From NCBI GenBank assembly GCA_937875275.1, contig CALNCC010000103.1, positions 1-11,669 of the forward strand: a DNA stretch of 11,669 nt, written 5' to 3'. Origin of the DNA: an uncultured Dysgonomonas sp. Its GTDB lineage: Bacteria > Bacteroidota > Bacteroidia > Bacteroidales > Dysgonomonadaceae. Of this stretch, positions 1 through 5,975 are shown piece by piece; within the stretch, counting starts at the first letter, position 1, and every line of letters begins with the position of its first letter. The notes beneath the pieces were generated by a model. It saw only the letters and a list, made by a program, of their open reading frames with translations, was not told the origin of the DNA and did not search any database. Made by a program: the position numbers and the translations under genes.

Positions 1-746
1 AACCTCAATATTTTACCCCAATGTATAACGGAGAATTGTATTATCGCTTGGGGATAATTCAAGAAGCAGAACATAGTGCATACGAGTCTATGGTAGCGAC
101 AAGGGACGGTTATGGTTCTAAAAATCTGAGACGATTAGTGAACACATCTATGTTAAAGAAAGATAGTGCAGGATTTGCGAAATACATACAGTTGTTTAAC
201 CAATCTCCGGTCTATAAAAGTTGGGCAGAGAAGCAAAAAGAATATTTCGACAAATTCAGGGATAATAACGATTTAAGAATCCCTGATACGCCGGAGGCTC
301 TTCGTTTTTCCAACTTCATTATAGATTATAATCAGCCCGAAAATAATTTGATATCTGTATTGCAAGATAATCCGAGAAATAAGAAACTGTTTGAATATCT
401 TATGGCAGCCTTGCTACTGCAAAAGAACATAAAATCATTCTTCGACAACTTCGATAAATATTACCCTCAAATGCAATACGACAATATTCCAATACATTAT
501 GAAGAAGCATTATTGGTTTGCCGATCTTTGCTGAAGGATGAAGAAGATGTAGAGCGACTTAAAAAATATACTGTAAGTGAGACTACCTTCGCACGTTTTA
601 TCGAATACAATAAAAATTTACATCAACTGTCGACTCAAAATGACATAGACCGATTCACGAATAATTTTGGAAAAACATATTGGTATTACGTTCAATACGT
701 AAAACCGATGCCGTTTTATGCATCTACATCGACAAATCGCTATTAA
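1..746 (+). CDS. DUF6057-like protein, C-terminal part (start lies before the window)
   Basis: The reading frame is open from the first complete codon (position 3), and the residues before the first in-window Met (position 21) look like normal protein, so this is the C-terminal part of a longer gene. About 247 residues are visible. The part is soluble and helix-rich, with TPR-like character in the stretch beginning ELYYRLG...AEHSAYESM and in the later KKLFEYLMAALLLQKN segment. The C-terminal block FGKTYWYYVQY resembles the end of DUF6057 proteins of Bacteroidales, which usually have an N-terminal multi-pass membrane region; that region would lie outside this window. The stop is 14 nt before the start of the heme-motif lipoprotein, so the two are probably one operon. 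No enzymatic function is known to me. The family call rests on remembered similarity and gene order, not a search. Confidence 0.7.
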   Translation, partial: PQYFTPMYNGELYYRLGIIQEAEHSAYESMVATRDGYGSKNLRRLVNTSMLKKDSAGFAKYIQLFNQSPVYKSWAEKQKEYFDKFRDNNDLRIPDTPEALRFSNFIIDYNQPENNLISVLQDNPRNKKLFEYLMAALLLQKNIKSFFDNFDKYYPQMQYDNIPIHYEEALLVCRSLLKDEEDVERLKKYTVSETTFARFIEYNKNLHQLSTQNDIDRFTNNFGKTYWYYVQYVKPMPFYASTSTNRY

Positions 747-760
747 AAAAAGATAAGGTA

Positions 761-2218
761 ATGAGATATTTAATAATATTATATAGCATAACTCTATGTA
801 GCATATGTTTATCGAGTTGCGGAGAAACTATTTCTTCGTACGGCGAGAAAGATGCATATGCCAACATATATCCCCTATATGAGGGAACATATATCCCCTA
901 TAACATTGCTCCACTGAACTTCCGGATCAGAGAAAACGGAGACAAATATTTAGTGCGATTTATTGCCGGAAAAGATTCTTTCGATGTATCGACAAAGAGC
1001 GATACAGATATTCCAATAAAGAGATGGAAAAAACTCCTTGATCAAAACAAAGGGGACCAATTGTTGATGAAAATATTTTCATGCGAAAACCGGGTTTGGA
1101 CGAAATATAAAGAACTTGTTTTCCACATTGCCCCCGAAGCCATAGATCCTTATGTTGCATACCGATTGATAGAACCCGGATATGAATCGTGGTTCGAAAT
1201 GGGTCTGTATCAGCGAAATCTCGAAAGTTTTGACGAAACACCGATCTTCGAAAACGCGTTTACTAACAACAATTGTATGAACTGCCATTCTTTCTGCAAT
1301 CACAACCCCGAGATGATGCTTTTTCACATGAGAGCGATACACGGAGGAACTATTATGAAGAATGAAGACGATATAAAAAAGATAGATATGAAAACATCTT
1401 GGATGCCGTCTGCCGGAGTGTATCCGCGATGGAATCCCGATGGTCGGTTTATTGCCTTCTCTACCAACAAAACCAAACAGGGTTTTCATTCCTCACTGGA
1501 GAATAAAGTTGAGGTCTTTGACAGCGAATCGGATATTGTAATATATGACACTCAAGAAAATGTAATATTTACCGATAGCCTGATCTTCTCTAAGGATAGT
1601 TTCGAGACGTTTCCCGAATGGTCTCCCGATGGCAAGTATTTGTATTTTTGCAGCAGTACGGCAATAAATATGCCGAAGAACTATGATTCATTAAAATATG
1701 ATCTATTACGCATATCCTTCGATCCGGAAACTAAAACATTCGGCAGCAAAGTGGATACACTGATATCCTCTGTCGAAACAAATAAAAGTGCTGTTATGCC
1801 CCGTATATCTCCTGATGGGAAACATTTAGTCTGCTGCATGTCCGACTTTGGAACATTTCCGATATGGCACCGCGAGAACGATTTGTATGTATTAAATATG
1901 GAGAATATGCAATTGACTAATATGGATAAGGCAAATAGCTGTGAAAGCGATAGTTATCACGCATGGTCGTCTAACGGAAAATGGATGATCTTTAGCAGTA
2001 GGCGAATGGATGGCAATTATACTCGCCTGTACATATCCTATTTCGATGAAAAGGGTGTCGCCCAAAAAGCATTCTTGCTTCCTCAGAAGAAGCCTCTGTA
2101 TTATGATTTTCTATTGAAATCCTATAATATTCCGGAACTCATCACCGGAAAAGTGAAGACTTCAGCATATGCTTTCGAGAATATAGCTAAGAAAAATGCC
2201 AAGAGTTTATCAAATTGA
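761..2218 (+). CDS. TolB/PD40-like beta-propeller lipoprotein with a c-type heme motif
   Basis: Predicted 485-residue envelope lipoprotein. The frame extends upstream to 680, but the ATG at 761 gives a clean lipoprotein signal peptide (MRYLI... hydrophobic core ...LSSC|G), so 761 is chosen. Residues about 25-165 form a beta-rich N-terminal domain containing the phrase YNIAPLNFRI. C172-M-N-C-H176 is a canonical CXXCH heme c attachment motif, with C179 and H181 close by. Four propeller strands of the PD40 type follow: YPRWNPDG at about 221, FPEWSPDG at 284, MPRISPDG at 346 and HAWSSNGK at 400. The fold resembles the TolB C-terminal propeller, but this is not TolB of the Tol-Pal system: the heme motif and lipid anchor are atypical. 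It lies directly downstream of the DUF6057-like gene, probably in one operon. Role is unknown; electron transfer or a heme-dependent sensor or scaffold is inference. Confidence 0.85.
   Translation: MRYLIILYSITLCSICLSSCGETISSYGEKDAYANIYPLYEGTYIPYNIAPLNFRIRENGDKYLVRFIAGKDSFDVSTKSDTDIPIKRWKKLLDQNKGDQLLMKIFSCENRVWTKYKELVFHIAPEAIDPYVAYRLIEPGYESWFEMGLYQRNLESFDETPIFENAFTNNNCMNCHSFCNHNPEMMLFHMRAIHGGTIMKNEDDIKKIDMKTSWMPSAGVYPRWNPDGRFIAFSTNKTKQGFHSSLENKVEVFDSESDIVIYDTQENVIFTDSLIFSKDSFETFPEWSPDGKYLYFCSSTAINMPKNYDSLKYDLLRISFDPETKTFGSKVDTLISSVETNKSAVMPRISPDGKHLVCCMSDFGTFPIWHRENDLYVLNMENMQLTNMDKANSCESDSYHAWSSNGKWMIFSSRRMDGNYTRLYISYFDEKGVAQKAFLLPQKKPLYYDFLLKSYNIPELITGKVKTSAYAFENIAKKNAKSLSN
863..902 (+). repeat. 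17-bp direct repeat pair inside the propeller lipoprotein gene
   Basis: The sequence AACATATATCCCCTATA occurs at 863-879 and again, identical, at 886-902. The offset is 23 bp, which is not a multiple of three, so the copies are read in different frames (NIYPLY from the first, TYIPYN from the second). Both stretches are in the coding region just after the lipoprotein signal peptide. Confidence 0.85.
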
Positions 2219-2249
2219 TTGATCGCTATTTAATATTTATATATATTTG
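2219..2249 (+). promoter_or_regulatory. Candidate Bacteroidetes-type promoter for the TM2/DUF2752 pair
   Basis: TATATTTG at 2242-2249 matches the Bacteroides -7 consensus TAnnTTTG. A TTG at 2219-2221 sits 20 nt upstream, close to the usual -33 spacing. This predicts a leader of roughly 35 nt before the ATG at 2293. It is a consensus match in AT-rich DNA, so moderate confidence only. Confidence 0.45.
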
Positions 2250-2292
2250 TATTTGAACAAACTTTATTTATTAATCAAAAAAAACAAATACA

Positions 2293-2508
2293 ATGGAAGA
2301 AAAAAAACTTCAATCGAAAACAATGATGCTCATCATCTGTTTTTTCTTAGGATCATTAGGTATTCATCGTTTTCTAATGGGATATTCTAACTGGTGGTTG
2401 ATGCTTATCACGTTAGGTGGATGTGGTATCTGGACTCTCTACGACCTGATCATGATTGCTATGGACAAAATGAAAATGGCCGATGGTAGAGACTTAGCCG
2501 CAAACTAA
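2293..2508 (+). CDS. TM2 domain-containing small membrane protein
   Basis: A 71-residue protein with two transmembrane helices (about 11-30 and 35-57). The first helix ends with the TM2 signature: G20, G23, H25, F27 and G30 in the pattern GSLGIHRFLMG. The second holds the WTLYDLIMI segment with the conserved Asp at 51, and a short charged tail follows (MADGRDL). The length is normal for a stand-alone bacterial TM2 protein. The TM2 family has no established biochemical function. The start is preceded by an A-rich leader and no clear Shine-Dalgarno sequence, common in Bacteroidota. The DUF2752 gene begins 22 nt after the stop, so the two are likely co-transcribed; this pairing is familiar in the phylum. 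Confidence 0.9.
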   Translation: MEEKKLQSKTMMLIICFFLGSLGIHRFLMGYSNWWLMLITLGGCGIWTLYDLIMIAMDKMKMADGRDLAAN

Positions 2509-2530
2509 GCCTATTTATCACAAAATAAAA

Positions 2531-2839
2531 ATGAGGGTCTTATTAGGTTATTTCAGAGAGAATTGGATAGCCTCCCTTATCATTACCTATTTCATATTTT
2601 CAGCCCTGTTAAAGTTAATTTCAGACATAGATGTTTGTATTCCGTGCATATGGAAAAGCTTGTTTGATGTCCATTGTCCCGGATGCGGTCTGACCACAGC
2701 ATTTATAGCTTTGTTAAGATTAGATGTGCGTGCAGCTTATGAGGCAAATTTTATGATATTTATCATACTTCCTGCTGTCATATTTTTTGTAGTACGCGAC
2801 TTCTATACATTTTATCTGAAACAAATACAAACCAAATAG
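2531..2839 (+). CDS. DUF2752 domain-containing membrane protein
   Basis: A 102-residue protein with two predicted membrane helices (about 12-31 and 73-91). Between them is the DUF2752 hallmark C49-P-G-C-G-L-T-T-A, followed by an LLRLD...AYEAN segment that corresponds to the family's G-D...A...N-P region. A further CIPC pair (C36, C39) precedes the hallmark, giving four cysteines on one membrane face. The family is uncharacterised; the cysteines suggest metal binding or redox chemistry, which is inference. The gene follows the TM2 gene by 22 nt and is closed by a strong intrinsic terminator about 30 nt downstream, so the pair forms a compact two-gene unit. Confidence 0.9.
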   Translation: MRVLLGYFRENWIASLIITYFIFSALLKLISDIDVCIPCIWKSLFDVHCPGCGLTTAFIALLRLDVRAAYEANFMIFIILPAVIFFVVRDFYTFYLKQIQTK

Positions 2840-2872
2840 AAAGACAGAGAAGGCTGAAATATAAATATGGAG

Positions 2873-2913
2873 TAAACCCTAAAAGCTTGTTCAACTTTTA
2901 GGGTTTATTTTAT
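2873..2913 (+). terminator. Intrinsic terminator after the DUF2752 gene
   Basis: Arm AAACCCTAAAAG at 2874-2885 pairs perfectly with CTTTTAGGGTTT at 2895-2906, and a further T-A pair at 2873/2907 gives 13 bp around a 9-nt loop. A T-rich stretch (TTTATTTTAT) follows on the plus strand. The T-run on the opposite strand is poorer, so it acts mainly on plus-strand transcripts, although it lies between convergent genes. Confidence 0.85.
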
Positions 2914-2953
2914 GATAAAACCATTCTTGAGACACATCCGCCTCATCATATAT

Positions 2954-4405
2954 TTATCGAGGGTTATTCAGTTTGCTATGCTTTATACCGTAGGTAAAGT
3001 AAATAATAACACCGAAGATTGTCCATATTATCAATCTCGACCAAGTTGTCCATGGTAATGAGAGCATTTGCAGTATGCAGATCCCTGCTCCCAGAAGAGG
3101 TACGAAAGGCACAAATGGAGTCTTGAACGGACGATTGAGCGATGGCTGAGTTTTTCGCAAGATAAGAATTGACAAACATACGATTGTAAATGCCATCAGT
3201 GTACCTATCGACACCAATTCACTCAACACATGCAGTGGAAATAATCCGGCAAAAAGGGCTGTAACGGCACATGCAAAGATTGTAGCATTGCGGGGAACTC
3301 CATTCTTGACATTTATCTTAGAAAAAACCTTCGGCAATAAACCATCTTTCGATATTGCATAGTAGATACGCGATTGCCCCAACATCATAACTAATATCAC
3401 AGAGCTGAGTCCGGCAATAGCTCCTAATTTTATAAACGGACTGAGCCAAGCCAAACCTTCGCCTGTGCTGTCGATGGCAAGGGCTATCGGTGCTGGCACA
3501 TCCAGTTCTTTATAGTTTATGATACCTGTCAGTACAGCTGTTACACCGACATATAAGACTGCGCATATCAGCAGCGATATGAGGATACCTTTGGGCATGT
3601 CTTTTTGTGGATTCTTGGCTTCCTGTGCTGCGGTAGATAGAGCATCGAAACCCAAGAAGGCATAAAATACCACTCCGGCACCTCTCAATATACCGCTCCA
3701 CCCGAACTCTCCGAACTGTCCGGTATTCTCAGGAATATACGGTTGCCAGTTGTTGGTGTCAATAAATGAGATTCCAAAACCAATGAAGAGAAGAATAACT
3801 CCGACTTTTATAACAACAATAACATTGTTTATCCATGCCGATTGTTTGATACCTCCCACAAGTAACGCCGAGACGAGGACGACGATAAATACTGCCGGAA
3901 AGTTGACTATGCTGCCGGTCCATATCCAACCGCTATCAGTATGGTCGAACGTGGGCGTTATCATATGCATGGGCAGATGAACACCCCAACCGTCGAGCAG
4001 ACTCATCATATAACCCGACCAACCGACCGATACACTGGAGCATGCAAAGAGATATTCAAGGATAAGAATCCATCCGATGAACCATGCCAAAAATTCGCCC
4101 ATTGTGGTGTAGCTGTACGAATATACACTACCTGCAACGGGAATCATTGCCGCAAACTCGGCGTAGCATAGCCCCGCCATCACACAACTTAATGCCGATA
4201 TAAGGAATGAAATAGTTAATGCCGGTCCTGCATATGTGGCTGCTGCTTGTCCTGTGATAACAAATATACCTGTGCCGACGATTGCACCAATACCTAGCGT
4301 TACGAGGTTGGCGGCAGACAGGCTTCTTTTTAGTCCGCCATTATCCTTTGCTGATTCGCTCAGTATGGTGGCAATGTCTTTCTTCTTAAATAATCTTTCT
4401 ATCAT
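2954..4405 (-). CDS. APC-family amino acid permease (YfnA/CAT-like)
   Basis: A 483-residue inner-membrane secondary transporter for amino acids, with about 12 hydrophobic segments. The helix-1 hallmark GIGAIVGTGIFVITG is at about residues 38-52 and corresponds to the unwound substrate-binding segment of APC transporters. The AGSVYSYSYTTMGE block around 91-104 and the VFYAFLGFDALSTAAQEAKNPQKDMP region match the cationic amino acid transporter/YfnA branch. The frame is open upstream to 4510, but the ATG at 4405 gives the expected short charged N-terminus (MIERLFKKKD) and produces a four-base ATGA overlap with the upstream gene, so 4405 is chosen. The overlap suggests translational coupling. Exact substrate is not determinable; cationic or small neutral amino acids are plausible. 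No truncation is seen. Confidence 0.93.
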   Translation of the reverse strand: MIERLFKKKDIATILSESAKDNGGLKRSLSAANLVTLGIGAIVGTGIFVITGQAAATYAGPALTISFLISALSCVMAGLCYAEFAAMIPVAGSVYSYSYTTMGEFLAWFIGWILILEYLFACSSVSVGWSGYMMSLLDGWGVHLPMHMITPTFDHTDSGWIWTGSIVNFPAVFIVVLVSALLVGGIKQSAWINNVIVVIKVGVILLFIGFGISFIDTNNWQPYIPENTGQFGEFGWSGILRGAGVVFYAFLGFDALSTAAQEAKNPQKDMPKGILISLLICAVLYVGVTAVLTGIINYKELDVPAPIALAIDSTGEGLAWLSPFIKLGAIAGLSSVILVMMLGQSRIYYAISKDGLLPKVFSKINVKNGVPRNATIFACAVTALFAGLFPLHVLSELVSIGTLMAFTIVCLSILILRKTQPSLNRPFKTPFVPFVPLLGAGICILQMLSLPWTTWSRLIIWTIFGVIIYFTYGIKHSKLNNPR

Positions 4406-5745
4406 TGTTTTATTCGTTTTACAATAAGGGACACCCCGACACCAACGATTGCAAACCCAAGTAACAGGGTCGGCATGTACCATACGATATAGTCTAGATG
4501 AATATGCCATGTGGCATGCTGCCTAAAAATCAGATACCATGACAATGGACATGCGAGAGAGATGAAGCTTGCTGTAAGCAACGCTTTATATTTACGATTC
4601 TCAATGTTTCTCGTCAGTAAGTACATGATAATGCCGAAGGCGGCTATAATAGCTAATGTATATATAAATTTGAACTTAAAGCCAAATTGAAGAAATCCCC
4701 AACTGAACGATTCTCCCCCGAAATAAGTTGCCAGAATGTAGATGATGTTACCGACAAAACTGTCGTCGCTAAATTCGGTTCGGGTACTGTACGAATCTAT
4801 CAGATATTCAATCCCTTTGCATAGATCGCCAAATAAAGAGCTTAATTGTAGAATATATACAAGCATATATATTAGTAATCCGCCTATGACGGCTATGCCT
4901 GATTTGAATGTGAACAGAATAAATTCCTTTAATGTGCTTTGCCGCAGAATGTGATAATATATGATGGGGCAGAAAGCAATACACAATGTGGTTGTGATGA
5001 ATTCGAAGCCTGTAAAAAAGCATTTGAGGAATATAGTGAAAGTTATGGATAAAAATATTTTCATATCCGATGTCCCATGTGGATTTTTACACTGTTTCTC
5101 CAATAAGAGAAGTGGAACGATGAATGGAAGGAAAAAGCTCCATAATGCCCACCAAAGTCCATTACCACAGAATAATACGATCCACTGAGAGAGGAATGTT
5201 AGTATAAAAGTTATTGTAGCAGCCATCAATCCGAAGCTTCGGTAAACCCATGCAAAAAACAAGAGGAGGCAGAAAGCCAACAATGCACAGTTTATGACTC
5301 TGAACAATATATAATTTGTGTCTTTGTTGAATGGAGATATTTGGCTTAGCGAACTGTACACAATACCCTGACCACCGGTGAAACTCAAATATGGATAATA
5401 TCCGTCGGTCAAATCTTTCTTCTCTGTATAATAGGCAAGCTGATCGAGATACATATCGTAATTTATATCTATGTATGGTCGGTTTTCTCGGTTCTTACTA
5501 TCATTCTCAAAATCGACAGAGTATAGATTTTTATCGTAATTTACCCCCAAGAATCCTGAGCGATAAAACACTCCGTCTTTTTCGGCACGAGCAAGTTTGC
5601 CCACAATGTGTGCTTCGCCATAAGGTTCGAATTGCTCATATCTTTCCTCTGGTGCAACTTTCCACTGATTGTTGTAGAAGCTGAAGAACAGGAGAAATAA
5701 TGAGATAATAAATAATAAGCTCTTTTTCAATACTGATAACGGCAT
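4402..5745 (-). CDS. Polytopic membrane protein of unknown function
   Basis: A 447-residue protein. An N-terminal membrane helix (about 8-24) is followed by a roughly 120-residue soluble loop rich in Tyr and Asp (about 25-142), probably periplasmic, ending in GYYPYLSFTGGQG. About nine or ten further helices follow. Recognisable patches are GNGLWWALWSFFLPF (194-208), FFTGFEF (243-249) and RQHATWHIHLDYIVWYMP (409-426). One helix, one large extracytoplasmic loop, then many helices is reminiscent of GT-C-type glycosyltransferases, but no DxD or other catalytic pair is evident, so I do not assign that function. It is the first gene of a two-gene unit and overlaps the permease start by four bases. 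The ATG at 5745 lies about 20 nt downstream of a -7-like element and has no clear Shine-Dalgarno sequence. Confidence 0.8.
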   Translation of the reverse strand: MPLSVLKKSLLFIISLFLLFFSFYNNQWKVAPEERYEQFEPYGEAHIVGKLARAEKDGVFYRSGFLGVNYDKNLYSVDFENDSKNRENRPYIDINYDMYLDQLAYYTEKKDLTDGYYPYLSFTGGQGIVYSSLSQISPFNKDTNYILFRVINCALLAFCLLLFFAWVYRSFGLMAATITFILTFLSQWIVLFCGNGLWWALWSFFLPFIVPLLLLEKQCKNPHGTSDMKIFLSITFTIFLKCFFTGFEFITTTLCIAFCPIIYYHILRQSTLKEFILFTFKSGIAVIGGLLIYMLVYILQLSSLFGDLCKGIEYLIDSYSTRTEFSDDSFVGNIIYILATYFGGESFSWGFLQFGFKFKFIYTLAIIAAFGIIMYLLTRNIENRKYKALLTASFISLACPLSWYLIFRQHATWHIHLDYIVWYMPTLLLGFAIVGVGVSLIVKRIKQ

Positions 5746-5768
5746 AATCGTGTCGTATAAATAGAGCG

Positions 5769-5776
5769 CAAAGATA
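5769..5776 (-). promoter_or_regulatory. Candidate -7 promoter element for the membrane protein/permease unit
   Basis: On the minus strand the bases read TATCTTTG, an exact match to TAnnTTTG, 23 nt upstream of the ATG at 5745. No convincing -33 TTTG is seen at the expected spacing, so the call is tentative. The implied leader would be very short. Confidence 0.4.
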
Positions 5777-5869
5777 TGGAATTTATTTTATTGTTGAATA
5801 TGGTTAATCTGATACCATCACTTTGATAGAAGATTACAATATCCCAATAATGATTATCAGAGAGTTTTT

Positions 5870-5905
5870 GAAAAAAAACAGTAACCAGACGAATCTGATT
5901 ACTGT
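5870..5905 (-). terminator. Intrinsic terminator of the TonB receptor gene, with a UUCG loop
   Basis: On the minus strand ACAGTAATCAGA (5905-5894) pairs with TCTGGTTACTGT (5889-5878): 12 bp with one G-U wobble, closed by a TTCG tetraloop. The stem runs directly into eight T residues (5878-5871, the first also closing the stem). On the plus strand the wobble becomes a C-A mismatch and no T-run follows, so the element is directional and terminates the receptor transcript about 70 nt past its stop. Confidence 0.9.
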
Positions 5906-5975
5906 ATCATTCGTTATAAATTCTCTTACCCTACAAATACATTATATTCATTAAGAGCAGGAAAGATATTTATTG

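Noticed and set aside
680..760. In-frame upstream extension of the propeller lipoprotein
   Set aside because: It overlaps the end of the DUF6057-like gene and would bury the clear lipoprotein signal peptide that starts at 761.
960..1489. Antisense frames under the propeller gene
   Set aside because: They are mirror frames of a well-supported coding region and show no independent features.
4406..4510. In-frame upstream extension of the amino acid permease
   Set aside because: It overlaps the preceding gene by about 100 bases and adds residues unlike any permease N-terminus; the ATG at 4405 gives the expected start.
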